Below, piece after piece: positions 1-13,521 of a DNA stretch of 64,000 bases. The notes beneath the pieces were generated by a model. It searched no databases and was not told the DNA's origin. It worked only from the letters and a program-made list of their open reading frames with translations. The DNA is from Penelope pileata (lineage: Eukaryota; Chordata; Aves; Galliformes; Cracidae), in contig WBMW01005087.1 in NCBI GenBank assembly GCA_013396635.1, positions 496,001 through 560,000 on the forward strand, written 5' to 3'. A program made the position numbers and the translations under genes. Positions within the stretch are counted from its first letter, which is position 1. Each line of letters opens with the position of its first letter.

Positions 1-3000
1 AGCAGGATCAGAACAGACCTCAGGCCACAATTTATGCTGTTATGGATCTGGCTAGAGACCATGACGAATAGCTCAAGCCACCTACTGCACACACACTGAG
101 ACAGCCATAAGGCCCAGATGACACAAATGGGACTGGAGCACACACTTAATGATAAGAACAGTTTTTATGTGCTTGCCCGACTGGAGGAGGACAGTGCATG
201 GCCTGAAATCAGTGGGGATGTCAGTGTGATGTAGGAAGGACAACATGTCAGCCATTCTCCTGGGCACGTTGCCCATCTCCCAGACTGTGTGGCAACACAG
301 GCAGTGTCAGCTCGTCCCGCAGCGTCAAGCACACAGAAGTGCCTGAGGGATGAGCGTGCCACTAGGCATGCCTGCACAGGCAGGCTGGGAGGCCCTGGCA
401 GGAGGTGGGCGGCATGCACGTCCTGCCAGGCCCACGGCTGCCTCGGAGAGTGCTTCTGCGAGTAACTATAAGGTGCTTGACATGGGCTGCAGTGAGAACA
501 GAACTGAGCCTATGACACAGGCGATCACAAACAGAAAGCTTTCCACAAATATCCTTTCTGTAGAAAAACAAAATGCTCCACTACCCCTCTGCCAATGGAG
601 AACACGTGAAAACTGAGCAAACTGAAACTGGCCCTCTCATACCATCTTCAGAGTTGCTGCTGGCCATGGCCTTCCATAACAAGGTTTTATATTGATGCTC
701 CTGGGGAGACAGGCCTCCACCCTCACATACCTCAATAAAACACAACTCTTGCAGTAGGGAACTTATCTCAAGGAGGTATTATTGGAAAAGGAGTGGGAAT
801 ACCTGGGAGCTATACTCAAATTATAGTTGTTGAAGATCCAAAACAGACCCAAATTCTTATGATATGCAGATGTTTTATTTTACTTCATCTCCATAACCTG
901 GTATATAAAAATATTTTTATGATGTGCAAGGCACCGTACGCTCCAAAATGTTTCCTTCCTTTTTCCAAACTGTACAGTTTTCTTTTTTCTCGTTCCTTAA
1001 TTTAGATTTTATTTCTCAGCAATCAGAAGATGAGCTCCTGAGGTAGCCACCTGAGCTGGAAACTTCCTAAACTTTTCCAAAAAAAGGTTTCTAAGTTTGG
1101 CTAGATAAAACTCACTAAACATACTTCAAGCCTTCGTACTGAGACTGGCATTCCTTCTCTGCAGATCTGGATTTTCTGTATCAGATTTACTGTGGAGCAG
1201 GCAGATTAGTTTACCAGCAATACCTGACTAGTGTGAAAACAAAGAGATGGACCGGAATATTTTCAGGAAGAGAAGGTAGCTTTTGTTTTCTCATTTCTGC
1301 ACCTCGGTTGAGGCATTCTTTCTTTCTTATCCTTTCCCTCTGAACAACAAACACTGCTAAGATGATGTGTTTGCGTGCTTGATGTCTTGTGCATGATGTG
1401 ATCTTGAAGTGACACGCTGCCAACAGCAGTAACGGATCTATTGCAGTCCCCAAGCTTCCATCGACTCTCATTTCCTGAAAACATACATTCAAGAGCAGAG
1501 ATCACCCGCAGACATTTGGAAACACCCAGCATACGATGAGGGAATATTATTACTTAAAGTGTTTCTAAAACGTGCTGGACATACATCTTCATCCAATCTT
1601 TCTCATTGTATCTGCTTTAAAAAGCAGTTGTGGGAACACCCTTCCTCATGGGCTGCAGAGCGCAGTTTCGCCACAGGCTCTGCAAAGCAGATCTTGAGGA
1701 AATTGCAGCAGATATCGCCAGTCCCCCACTGCTGCCACACCCAGTGAAAGCATCGCTGGACACATGCAGCAGAAACAAACAGGAGTTGCTCCCTTCTGCT
1801 ACTCCTTTCCGGGCGCTTGTCCCCTACCTGCGTGGGGCTGCTCGAGCACCATCAGCAGGGCTATGAAGGAGCGTGAGTGACTGCTTGGCAGCAGCCTTGC
1901 TGCAATGGCAGCCCAGGCGTCCCACCTCCTAAGCACACCATACCCCAACCCCTTAAAAAAGAAGATTAACAGCAGCACTGTTGACTTGTATGAGTGGGCC
2001 AGGAGGAGTGGTCAGCCCTTCCCAGCCCACTGTGCCAACACAGCACCAACTCAACTGCCTGCACAATCCTTCCTACCACTGTTTGCCTTTGTACAGGGCT
2101 GTGAAAGAAGCATCCAAATTGTTACAACATGGTAACACTATGATAGCAGCAACATGAATGGCACATTTTCCACCAGCCCTAACCTAACAAGTTAGCATGT
2201 TAAAAATTCACGCGACACCTTTCTAGAAGTTGCGATGCTCAGGCCACATCCCAAGCTGAGGGTTCAGAACTGAGGGTTTCATTGTCAGCAGCCACCATGC
2301 AGACCTGCAGCATTAATTAGCGCTGGAGGGAGCCTGTTGCCAGCAGGTTCTCTGCGACCACGGGCTGTTTTCCACAGGAATATATGTGGGCTGTAAATTG
2401 GATGCTGCTCTCAGGAGAGCACTGGAGTCCAGCACTGTAAGTGTTTAATTACTCTCAATGGTTTTAAGGCCTGGGGCAGGCTTGTGGCTAGCCAGACTGG
2501 TGTGGGAGACCCTGAAAAACTATGGGACGCTGCATTTAGATGGAAGGAGCAGCCCATTCTTCGTTTTTTAAAATGAGTACGTTTAATGAAGCTTTTCACA
2601 CATTTCAGACCACACAAACACATAGCCAAATATGCCCATGTTCATTGGATGCTCACTTTGAATTTTTGTCAGGAAAAACATCAGGTAAATAATGTTTTAC
2701 TAAATTACCAATCACAGTATAATAGCAAAAAGCATTAAATGCTCTTCACTATTTCCCATAGCCATTGCATTACATGCAAACATATCTATATGCACATATA
2801 TGCACACACACACTCTCTTTTTGTACGTCTCAGTACAAGCTTCCCTCTTCTCTTGTCCTCTGAATACACAGTTATACGCATGTAAACCATTACCTAAATC
2901 TAGGAACAAATTTCAGTGAGAGTTTATCAGGAAGTTTAGGGTATTTTTTCCCTAATTCTCCTCCAGTGGGACAGATTGCACAGCATAAAGAAACACAGAA

Positions 3001-4052
3001 ACAAAAGATCCTGACTTGGCCAGCCAAGCAACAATCTTTGCCAGACTGCAGCCATTCTGTTTAACCTTTTCCTTTCCTTAATGAGGATCTCCCTTCCTTT
3101 CTCTTGGATCATTGCCACTGTTTTGAGTACACCCAGGTAAGTGCCTGAGATATAACTCAAAACAGTTTGAGAAGTCCTCATGGATGTCTGTGAAGGCAGT
3201 AATGCTGCAGGTAAATTTATTTATTTATTTATCCATTCATTCACTGAAATGGCTAACATTGCTCAAAGAGTAAGTTATACTGTCTTAACTGGAAGAGTAG
3301 AAACCTCTGAATCAGCTTGAATTGTACTATAAGTACTTGTCTGACTGCGCTTGTAAATGAAGTCTAAAAGTAACACTGCAATTCTTCCTATGGACATAGT
3401 CTGTATCAGCAGCCAGAGGAAGACGATGGCTGTGAGCAGTGGCCTGAGTTTCTATCCATAGGAAGTGAGATGGCAGTGCTAAAACTCCAGGGGAGCACTT
3501 CATTGTCAGAGATCAGATAAGACAAAAGATCTCTCTCTAAATAAAAACCTCACCCTTCAGGCTGGAGTTTCCATGGTCCGTTTGAGACACAACAGGCAAT
3601 GAAGATCCTCAGTTGCCTGGGCCACAGCCAAGCCCTTGGATGGCTTGTGGATTGTGGACTTGGTATTTGATAGTGAAAAAGCACCAAGAGAGAAGCACCG
3701 GAGTGGTGCCTGTGATCAGACACCTCTGTGCATAACAGCTTGTGCACTGACCCATCCTGAAGCTGCCAGAGGCTGAACCATCTTACCTATCAGTTCAGCT
3801 GAGATAAATCTCAAACATGGTTTCTGCATCTGCAGCATCTTTTGTCCCTCTGGATGTCAGTCCACCAGCGGTGTTCACATTTTGGGAAAAGGTGTATAAC
3901 ATTACACTGAAACCCAGCCAGTTGTAGCAGTCCCTCCATGGTCCCCAGCACAGAATGGGATGAGCTGTGAGGCATCCCGTCTGGGCCCAGGCTGAGACTG
4001 CAAAGGGAACCCTTGCTTGGTGACAACTCTATCAGATTAAATCCATTTTGTG
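1..4052. other. Unique non-coding sequence, no gene seen
   Basis: This stretch has no open frame with a recognisable domain, and all frames are short and broken by stops. It contains a short ATTT/ATTC run near 3213-3243 and a small inverted repeat in which 11 bp at 3384-3394 is the reverse complement of 3455-3465. Nothing indicates a promoter or CpG island. It could be intronic or intergenic. Confidence 0.6.
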
Positions 4053-4435
4053 TCATAAAATCAGAGAATACAAGATATCCTGAGCTGGCAGGGATCCACA
4101 AGGATCATAAAGTCCAGCTTCCAGCTCCACACAGGACCACCCAAAATCCTGTGTCTGAGAGTAATGTCCAAATCCTCCTTGAACTCTGGTAGCTTGGGGC
4201 ATGACCACTGCCCTGGGCAGCCTGTTCCAGGGCCCAACCACCCTCTGGTGAAGAACTCTTTCCTAACATCCAGCTTGCCCCTCCCCTGACACAGCTCCGT
4301 GCTGTTCCCTTGGGCCCTGTCGCTGTCACCAGAGAGCAGAGCTCAGCGCTGCTCCTCCGCTCCCCTCGTGAGGAAGCTGTAGGCCGCCATGAGGCCTCCC
4401 CTCAGCCTCCTCTGCTCTGGGCTGAGCAAACCAAG
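4053..4435 (-). mobile_element. CR1 LINE fragment, 3' end, minus strand
   Basis: Read on the minus strand, this is the end of CR1 ORF2 and the 3' untranslated region of an avian CR1 retrotransposon. It shows the family's typical order: a stretch equivalent to 'gctcagcccagagcagagg', then 'ggcctcatggcggcc', then 'ggaacaggctgcccagggca', then the 'ggtggtcctgtgtgga' block. The end is a degraded form of the CR1 terminal ATTCTATG-type repeat, seen on the plus strand as 'tcataaaatcagagaatac'. CR1 copies are usually 5'-truncated, which fits a length of about 380 bp against a full element of about 4.5 kb. It closely resembles the copies at 22757-23182 and 44650-45312. The element is dead and has no intact reading frame. 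Confidence 0.93.
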
Positions 4436-4800
4436 TAAAAAAACCTATTGAGCTACACTATGTTGTCACATGCCACTGCCTTAACTCTGCTTATGCCTCT
4501 TTACACTCTCCTCCCTCCTCACTTCTTCCTTACACACAAGCCCGGGAAATTGCAATCATCATGGTTCATTTTAAGCAGTATCAGAAACACTCAAATGTCA
4601 TTAAATATCCTTCAAGAACATGTGGAAGACATGAGCAAAGGAAGGGCTGTGTCTCCGTGGCTGCTGAGGAATGCATGTTCACTAACAACACAAAGCTGCT
4701 GCCCCGTGAGGGGAAGACTGATCCATATGCTAGCTGATGCAGTTAAATTAGCAAGGTTATTTCCTTGCCAGGGGACATTTTCTGTCATTTCTGCTCACAA

Positions 4801-4862
4801 AAAAAAAAAAAANNNNNNNNNNNNNNNNNNNNNNNNNNAAAAAAACAACCAAAAAAAAAAAA
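4801..4862. repeat. Poly-A tract interrupted by 26 Ns
   Basis: A run of 12 A is followed by 26 unknown bases (4813-4838) and then A-rich sequence with two short C interruptions, to 4862. The Ns probably mark a homopolymer that could not be resolved or a small assembly gap, so the true length is unknown. No retroposed body is recognisable upstream, so I do not call it a retroposon tail. Any translation across the Ns is meaningless. Confidence 0.85.
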
Positions 4863-6771
4863 CAATTGGGACCCATAAATCATCTAAATTTATGTATATG
4901 TATGCGACCATCTATACATCCAGAAACTACCACTGCATTATACCTAATATATGCACATACATGGACTGAATTAACTTGATACAAAAAATCGTGTATCTTC
5001 CCAGCAGCCCATCAATTTCTATAAAAAATGGAGAATACTATAAATGATGACATTTGAATCCAGCAATGGCCAGCCTGCATCATTTTCAAGTTGTTTTCAA
5101 CTGACTCTGTTATGCATGTTAATTTCCCCTTGTCAAAACTCAACATGACTTATGCACCCTGACAGCTTGCCATATATTCTCTCACCAAATATTTTGCTAT
5201 GGGACAGTTTGAAGAGGCAGGTTTACTTTAATCCCCCTTCTTTCATTACAGAAGATGCAGCAGTACAGATAATACCTTCCATGTGTGAAGGCACGCACAA
5301 CACATCTTCACACCAGCAGAGCAGCGCGCTCTGAATACCGCAGGCCAGATGTTTCCAGAGCAAATGCTTGGCATCCTCACAAATTACTGTCAAGGCCTGC
5401 TGCAGTCACCCCATCCACCTCTGTATGAGCAAGCACCAGGGTTCAGGCTTCGCAATGCTCATGTTCAGCCAAAGCCTGTTGCTCTGCCACAGAAGTGACA
5501 ACTTAGTTTACTGTCACCAGAATCAGTGGAAGAAAAGGTTTCACAATGAACAGGCCCATTTGTGCAGCTGCAGTGCTTGCAACAGGGGAAAATGAAATAG
5601 CTTCCCAGTGGGGCTGCAGATCAATGCATGCACTGAAGCACAAGATTTTCTTCCTTTCCTTTTCCAAAGCCAGAGTGTGTTATCAAGAGCAAAATTATGG
5701 GACTGAGTTATATTACTGAAGAGTAGTAGCTGTGCAAAGCAGTCCATATCCAGTATTAGAGCTGAGCATGGCTGGTTTCACTTCTAAGATGCTCTTGTCC
5801 TCAGCATACCTCCCACACAGTGAGAGCAACAGCTTTTCACCATGCAGGTGAAAAAACACTCAGGTGTTTAAGTATCTAAATCTGGATTTGGAGTCTTGGG
5901 CCTCTCCTTCAAGAATAAACAAGTATTCTCAGTAGCGGGAGAGAAAGGACAGGACCATGGCTTTCTGGACAAGGCTCAGTGTAATTTTTCTAAGCTGAAC
6001 AGGATAGAGAGAAGAGCAGCACTTGCAAGGTAAAGCAAAGAAAGGAAATAAAAAATACTCAATACTTTTTCATTTTTTTAATTACAATATTGTAATTTTG
6101 AGGGGGGACAAGTAAAATGACTGCAGCATATTAAATAGGCCTTCCAGCTCAGCCAGAAAGCAGACACCAGCTGCCTCAGTTTCTCTCCTCTGTCTCAGAA
6201 ATCCCCCTTCCACTCTTTCTTCCTTATCCCCACTCTGGCTTGTCCACACCTTGATATTTGAAAGCTGAACATTTTCTGGCCCATAACTGTCCAAAGAATC
6301 CATCCTTGTCCAAAGAGTCCATGCTCCCTTGGCGAGCCACTAGTGCTGTTGAAGAAAGGCTTTGCTTTGCTGGCTGAGGTCTGATGGCTTCTCAGTTCTC
6401 CTCTGGGCCCAGAATGAAGAATCAATGGCCTGGGGATGGCCCAAAGTGGGGAAGATCTGCACTATGGTGCAAAATGCATCAAGAGAGCCAGCAGCTCGGC
6501 TACAAGCTCCTTCTGATCTTTCCAGGACACAGCTCAGGAAAGCCAGGAGCACCCAACTGTTTATCCAACACAGATACGTGGACAGAACAGAGAGCTGGAG
6601 AGGCTCATGCATGCATATTTAATAGACAAGCAGTGACTTGTTTTATGGTCCTTATCCATAATTTATTGTGTGAGAGCTCCAAAAGTTGCCAATGTTCTTA
6701 ATAGTTTTGCATTCAATATGGTTCCACAACAACACACCAGGCAGGAATGGGCCAGGAGGAGAAAAAAGAGG

Positions 6772-6790
6772 TTTTTTTTTTTTTTTTTTT
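6772..6790. repeat. Poly-T homopolymer
   Basis: Nineteen consecutive T residues follow a purine-rich 'gaggagaaaaaagagg' stretch. No LINE or SINE body was recognised beside it, so it is annotated only as a simple repeat. Confidence 0.9.
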
Positions 6791-7239
6791 GGATTCAACT
6801 TTAGAGCAGACAACCAGGGCAAGAAGAGGACTACATCTCCTCTTGGCAAGCTCTGCTTTGGCACTGGACGCACAGAAGCATAAAGCACACTTCATTTTAC
6901 AAACATAACTCCTCATTCTTCTTTTCCTTTTATTTTAAAAAAAAAAAGATTATTTCCAAGAATGCTATAAGGACACAAGCTGACTTTTCAATCACTTGTT
7001 TTGTGCTCTCCTGATTGAGGGAACAAGATTGTGGAAAGGGCTGCCGACAAATGTTGTATTGTTGAGCCAAACCTATTTATGCCAAGAGAGATTTTTTTCA
7101 TTTTTCCCCCCTCCTCCCTCTTCTTTCAATATTTTTCTCTCTCAGACTTTTAATAAGGCAGTCAGGGACAAAAGCAATGATGCACAGGAGCAGAGTCTCA
7201 GTGTGACCATATGCACATCACTCCCAATCGCTGGATCCT

Positions 7240-7480
7240 GTCGTGCAGTGGTTAATATTGTGTGTCATATTTTATGTCACACTTATTAGCCTGAAGAGCA
7301 GTAATGCACGTTTCCATTCACAAGAGAGCCTCTTCTGAATAACAACGTCATGAATGGGTAATAATAAAAGTATATTCCGTGTGGCAGGGCCTGTGCTAAT
7401 TAGGCAGACTTGAAAATCTCTGTCAAACATTATAAAATGTTAAAGTGCTTATATAAATGTTTAATAATGGAACTGATAAC
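7240..7480. promoter_or_regulatory. Candidate conserved non-coding element
   Basis: The patch is A/T-rich but not simple-sequence and contains many homeodomain-type words, including the perfect palindrome CTAATTAG at 7396-7403, several TTAATA/TAATAA words and a 'gtcatgaatgggtaataataaaa' type stretch. This texture is typical of vertebrate developmental enhancers. No conservation data are available, so the call is an inference from word content only. Confidence 0.25.
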
Positions 7481-10400
7481 AAACTGAATGGGGGTGGCTT
7501 GGGGAAAACAGTCATTGGAATAGTTTTCTGAGCGTGAGGGATGAAACGGTCGGTAGTTTCTGCAAAATATGCTATTAGCGAATGTTTCATCTGTTTGACA
7601 GCTTGATATGACTTCAGTCTAGCACACCCCAGGAGAAACACAGTGAGTTTGCTCTCTTCCTTTTGATATTGGTCTCCAGCTCCTGGGGGTGCTGGACCAG
7701 CAGTGCCCTTTCCCAGGACAGCAGAGGGTTGAGCAGCCACCTACAGCATCTGAGGAGCTGGCACCTCTTTACGTTCCTCCCCGAAAACCTGAATCCAGGT
7801 GTTGATGTCTTCCCTGGTGCTGTGGCCTAGCTGCCAGCTTTAGGACACCTCGGCAGGATTAAGTCACAGGACACTTATCTGCATCTTGCATACAGGAAGA
7901 TTTCAGAGCCACAGCTATGAACTAGGAAGCATTCAGTCATTCCCAAGTCTCTGCCCTGTAGCCTGGGTGCTGCTGTGGGACCAGGGCACATCGCTCCTCA
8001 CCAGGCACTGTTCTAGGGGATTAGAGCATGATGCAGCACTGGTGAAGCCACCACACACCAAGCACTGACTGCAGCAGCCAATGCCCGGACTATCAGGATT
8101 CACCCTTTTCCTGCTTCATTTTCTAGCTGCAATATCCTCCCCAAAACTGCAGCACTGACCTGAGCACAACAGGACAAATGCCTGGATTGATTAGGGAAGA
8201 AATGGTGAATGAAAACATTTTGATGAACAAAATGAAAATTTCATTACAGGCAAATATTGTGCTGCTTATACGTGAGGCTAAATCAAAGATAAGAACCCAT
8301 GATAGAAAACCCATTGATCCCCAACTCCAAAGATGTTCTTCAGGAACATATGATTGCTTCAAGTCCTTCAAACAGCACTTCTGTGGTGACCTCAGTGGCA
8401 GAGCTCTGCTGACTTCAGCTCTGCTGAGCACCAGGTAGAGCAATCAGCCCCAGGCAGGGCTTTCTCACTAACAAAGGATTTTTGTAACATAATATTTAAC
8501 ATTTAAAACATTTGAAAATGCCTAGGTAAAACTCCGAAGTAAAAGAATAGCTTTCCACTAAAACAAAAGCAATTACTTTGTTCTTCTGTATTGCATTATT
8601 ATCCCACGTAATAAATTGATAGCTCCCTGGGCTGGAGGGAAGCATAAGGTCTAAAGACAAATAAGAACCAGAAGCTCTCATCTGACACCAGTTCTGTATG
8701 TAAAATCCAGGGTAATGGTACTAACAGCAGCATGGCACAGAGCAAAGCATGTTCTAGCACCCGTGCTGTGAAAACCTCACACACCGAATGGCTGCCTGGC
8801 TGGGGGGCAGCTTGCCCTAGTGTCACCTGCAGGATTAAAGAGCTGCCCCAGCTCAGGGGCAGTCTGCTTGTGAATTTTAACCTGTGACCATTCAACACAT
8901 CCGACAGAATCCCTTCTTAGAGCTGACTCCTTTCCTCACAGGCAGTTTTTGGGGTAGATTCAGGAGAAAACATATATTCCTACATTTTGCTATTTTAAAC
9001 ACCGATGCCACGCAGAAGTTAGACACAAAAGCAGCTGGATCTGCCTGCAGCAGAGCTGAGACCAGAGAGCCTGCCCCATCACCTCACAGCCCAGGGAACA
9101 GACCACAGCACGGGGAGCAACTCAGGTGCTGCGGCGTTGAAGAGCAATAAGGAAATCACAAGTTATAGAGCAAATGTCCCACTGCACACCCCAAATCCTG
9201 CTTGCTTCTGTGAAAACAAAGGGAGCACAATCCATCCTTACAGTGGCACTGTAAGGAAACACTGCTGTCTTGAAACACGAGAAAAGTCAGGCTAGAGAAT
9301 GGGGGATCTGTCTCACTCCCTTGCCCTGCACTTTCTCAGACCCGAATCCTGTACAGGTTTTACTCAACCCTGGCACACAGCTCATGAATTGCAAGCAGTG
9401 CAGGGGGTGGCGGGGTAGCCAGCCAAACTGTTCACCTTCTGTTCTTCTGCCAGAAATTGAAATAAATAAATATAGATAAATATTTGAAGGACAGACTCAG
9501 GAGACACCCCCCAGGGTTGGAAAGTAACATTCAGCTCTCCTGGAGTGCATATATATGGGGCTATTAGGACCAGCTGAATCTCTGGACTCATGATATATTA
9601 TGTCTGTGTTTTCTTGCAAAGCAGGCTGCACTTGGAGCATGGCGATCTGAATCCAGACCATCACCCTGAGATCAGTTAAGTGAGCTCTCTGCTGCAGAAC
9701 TGATAGGAAAGGAGGCATTAGCTGGGGGAAAACGGTAGGAAGAAATGTCCTTTGACTTGGGCCCCTCCATAGAATTGCAGCTTGCTTCATTCTGGTTCTT
9801 AGGCAAGGTTTAACTCTGTCTGTAGCTTTTTATTTAGGCTCAGCATGGCTCGACATCTCTGGGTTGCTACAAAGCCAAGCAAACACAAAAGTTGGTATTT
9901 TGCCCTGACATCAAAGATGCACCACCACGTTCATGTCCGTGACTCATTAGCAGACAACTAATTTCAGCTAATCTGTCTGTTTTGTTCAAACACTGTGAAT
10001 GATTTGGGGAAAATATTTTTGTCTCTAATGTAAAAAGGGAGATAGATAAAAAAAATAATAATAAATATTACCTAAAATATTTTTTCTTCATTATGCCCTT
10101 GCTTCCTCGGACCATTATAATGTAACTTCTGTTAATTCCATTTAATGTTTTTCCTTAGTCTTGCTTGTTTTATTTCACGGTACTTTGAGAAAGTTACTAA
10201 CATAATGATTTTCATTCTCCACTTCCTACCTCAAGCATAAAATTGCTGCATGCACATTTCTCAGCGGTTCTAAAGAGTGTTTCACTTACTAACTGCTGGT
10301 CCACTACCAAAATGGTTCAGATTTTCCTTTAGTTTTATCCATAACAACTGTTTATTATTTCTACTGCCTCTGATCCCACTGTACAGAGATGAAAAAGGCC

Positions 10401-13229
10401 TTACTCGTTGTGGCAATAAAAAGGGGTTGTTATAATGGTCCTGCAGCATAATAATACCCTGTTCTGCAGATTTAATAACTCATGTTAAAGTCAGGTCTAA
10501 ATTTTAACTTATAAGTCACCTGTCAACATCTTTATAATATTCTAGGGATGAAAAGAACAGTTCAGTGAATAGCCTTCAGGAGTCAGGATCCATAAATGTG
10601 ACAGAAGGATAGGGAAGGAAAGAAAATGATCCATCCTTAGCATTGTGTAGTGAAGACATTCCATGGGGATATCTAAAATCTGAAGTATACATTTAATAAT
10701 ACTTTTCAAAGGTATAGTAAGAGACACTTAATGACCATTTTTAAAGCATTTAGAAATTTTCAGAATGCAAATGAACTTTAACACAAGACAGTAAGTGAAG
10801 CAAAGCAAACTACTCCACCAGTCCAACCACAGATCATGGTGACAGGAACAGACAAATATGAGCCACTAAAAATACCATGGAAAGTATAAAAAAAATACAA
10901 AGATGGATAAGTCTTTATTCCAGACACAATCAATGTACACTGTCCAGATGCATTATATCATGAAACCTCATAAGAAAAGAGAATCTATTTTTACTTTCCT
11001 TCTACCTCCTTTAACCCACGTCTTCAGAACATGCCAACAAACATAACTGTGTACTCTGTGCTATGAGATCTGCTCCACCAGCAATTAGATCAGCCTACGC
11101 ACCCTTCATAAAGGAAATCACTTGCAGGGGTACAGTGTGTGCTGGCAGCTAGAAGCAGCAGTGCTAAAAGTACAGTTGGGTCCTTGTCACCTCAAAGAAT
11201 TCATTGAATGTGACAGAGCGCAAAGTGCCAGCTACGGACTGGTCCCAGAGGAGGACAGGGCCTCCCAGTGGTACTGTAACACAAATAATTAAGAGACCGC
11301 AGTACCAAAGGCCACATATTTTTTTCCAGTGGGCCAGGACCTGCTTCCTGGTCCCAGTCTGCTGCCTTTATCACTACATGAAGAGCCTGACCAAGCACAG
11401 ATATGACCTTCAGCTCTCCTCGCTTTCCCATAGCCCTGTCAGGCAGTCTCTCAGATCCAGCTTCCATGGCCGCCTGTGCTGGTGGACAAGGGGCCTTTGA
11501 GGCTGCAGGACCACACAGTGACTGGGGGCATGGCTCCGTGTAGCCACAGGCTCACCAAATGGCTCTGGGACATGAGCAGGACAAGAAGTGATGCAGACAG
11601 AAAATGGCTTCTAAAAACTGCTTCCTTTTTTCCCTTCAGGGGAAGAAATGCCTTGCATTGACAGCAGGCCTGAAGCCTTCATTGTGGAGAAGAGCTAAAT
11701 AAGAGGTTTTCTGACGCCAAGCTGTTTGCAGAGGTGATCGCAAACCACAGAGCTGAAAGCCACAAGCTGAAAACCAGATGTCTCCCAAGTCTGAGAGTGC
11801 CCGAACCTAATATTTGCTCACTCTGCTATCTATTTAAATGTCACAACACGGCTTCCTTCTGCATCCTCCCATTCTTTTGCCATGAGCTGCAAACCAAACA
11901 TGCTGGAAAGCTGATCGTGGGGACCCGGGACAAAACCCAGCACAGCACTTCAGAGGGCTGGGCTTCTCTCCGGGAATGCAGAGTACCAAGAGATGTGGAA
12001 GATGCAAGGAAGGGAAGGTGTCAGGGCATGAGATGGCCAGTGAGAATTCCTACCTTGGACGAGGATGTGTGCTGTAATCACAGAAGGCCACAATCTTCCA
12101 GAAAGAGGCTGTAATCAGCTCAAAAACCAATGTAGATAAGCGTGAAAAGAAACCAAGTACAGAAAGCGCTTTGCTACTGAGAAAGGCAGCAGTCATAACT
12201 CACACACTGTGCAGGTATTTGGGTCCTTTGCCAGAATTCAGCCTATGAACCTAACTTACTGCCAGCCCGCCGTCAATCTCAATTGTGTTGCTGCCCCTCG
12301 AGAGGTGCCAGCTGGAAGCTGAAGCAGAGTTTTGCAGATGTTATTTTGTCGTCACCAAACTCCAGTTGCTATTATATGTATTTACTCGCTTTACTCAAGG
12401 TTAAACCAGCTAGTTCCAAGCCAAAACTCTGTACCAATTGCTCGCCACATGAGAGACTGACAGCATATAACTGGATGGATAGAAATGCAATTAGTCTTCA
12501 TCTGAACACTGCACTAGAGGATGACAGCCACAGCTGTTCTGGGCAAGGCAGACTGTGCAGCACACAGCCCACTGCTGGGAGAAACAGACCAGAACGAGAG
12601 CTTCATAGACTCTGTTTTCTTCTAGCTTCACTTTCTGGAGGGTGGGAGATCTTCAGTGAAAACCCAGATCTGCACCTCCAATCCAGATCAGGTTCTGTTA
12701 GACAGAGACTAATTTATTTTTAACCTTATTTCACTGTAGAAAGGGCAAGCAGAATGTCATGAGATTGATTTCTCTCTTGGCATTTTTTTTCATTTTTTTT
12801 TTAGCTGACCACATGAGTACAAATGTATGAAGGTTCAGCAGTATCAAAACTGAATCTGCTTCTTTATCCAGGCCGTATGTTGCAGCAGAATTTTTAACAT
12901 TATCTCCCAACCTAAACTCCCTGTCCAAGATGCTCTTTTCTGAAGGCTACTCCTACCCAGGGAGCAGGTAGGGAACGTGACTGAAAGCAGAAAAAAGGGA
13001 AATTTTTTCAGAAATTGAGGTCAGTCGATGAGTTAATTTTGATCTGGTTTATACTACAAAGAATCTGGAGTAAGTTCAATTAAATCAATGGAAGAGGATA
13101 AGCAGCAAGAAAGAGTGATCTGATGGAAGTTGAATTCAATTATTCTTAATGCGATGTCATCTATTCTTTTTTTAAGACAAATTCTTGCTATTAAAATTCC
13201 ATTAATTTCTAAATTGCTTAGATATGACA

Positions 13230-13521
13230 AAAGGATTATATATCTACATATATATATTTTATGTATACATCTTATATTTTATATATTATCTATCCTGTAG
13301 ATCCTTTCCAACCTAGTGTTTCTATGATTCTATATAGTGGATATACAGTGGATATATCGTGGATATATACTATATATTAATTATATGTATTATCTATATA
13401 GTATATATAATATTTATTATATTTATCACATATATATTATCTGTTTTATATTATATATACACTGTATATTACACATATATACTATTCATATTATTTATAC
13501 ACAATATTTATATATACTACA
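13230..13521. repeat. AT-rich simple sequence with short satellites
   Basis: This block is almost entirely A/T with (TA)n and (ATT)n-like runs. At 13336-13370 a roughly 12-bp motif, 'gtggatatacagtg' and variants, occurs about three times in tandem. The AT-rich sequence starts a little upstream of the CR1 tail at 13292-13333 and continues beyond it, so the satellite may have grown partly out of the CR1 terminal microsatellite. Open frames here, rich in Ile and Tyr, are artefacts of the base composition. Confidence 0.85.
13292..13333 (+). mobile_element. CR1 LINE 3' terminal stub
   Basis: About 40 bp match the extreme 3' end of CR1: 'gatcctttccaacctagtg' followed by 'tctatgattctat', the family's terminal octamer repeat. 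Nothing upstream is clearly CR1, so this is either a very short insertion or the surviving end of an older copy. The AT-rich satellite starts directly after it. Confidence 0.6.

Larger units (their letters stand above)
4436..13229. other. Unique non-coding sequence with poly-A/T tracts and a gap
   Basis: No gene is supported here. The stretch holds the gap at 4813-4838, a 19-bp poly-T at 6772-6790, a conserved-looking A/T-rich patch at 7240-7480 and AT-rich runs around 9460-9485 and 10025-10085. The frame at 12283-12723 is open for 146 codons but has no domain, no repeat similarity that I recognise and ordinary intergenic composition, so it is not called as a gene. Confidence 0.5.

Noticed and set aside
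3384..3465. 11-bp inverted repeat with a 60-bp loop
   Set aside because: Pairing does not extend into the loop, and the arms are short enough to arise by chance.
4448..4969. Plus-strand open frame of 173 codons
   Set aside because: It is open partly because it runs through poly-A and 26 Ns, which translate as Lys and X. There is no domain, and the sequence on either side of the gap may not be in frame.
12283..12723. Plus-strand open frame of 146 codons
   Set aside because: It has no recognisable domain, no clear promoter or splice context and no codon bias. A frame this long is expected by chance in 64 kb.
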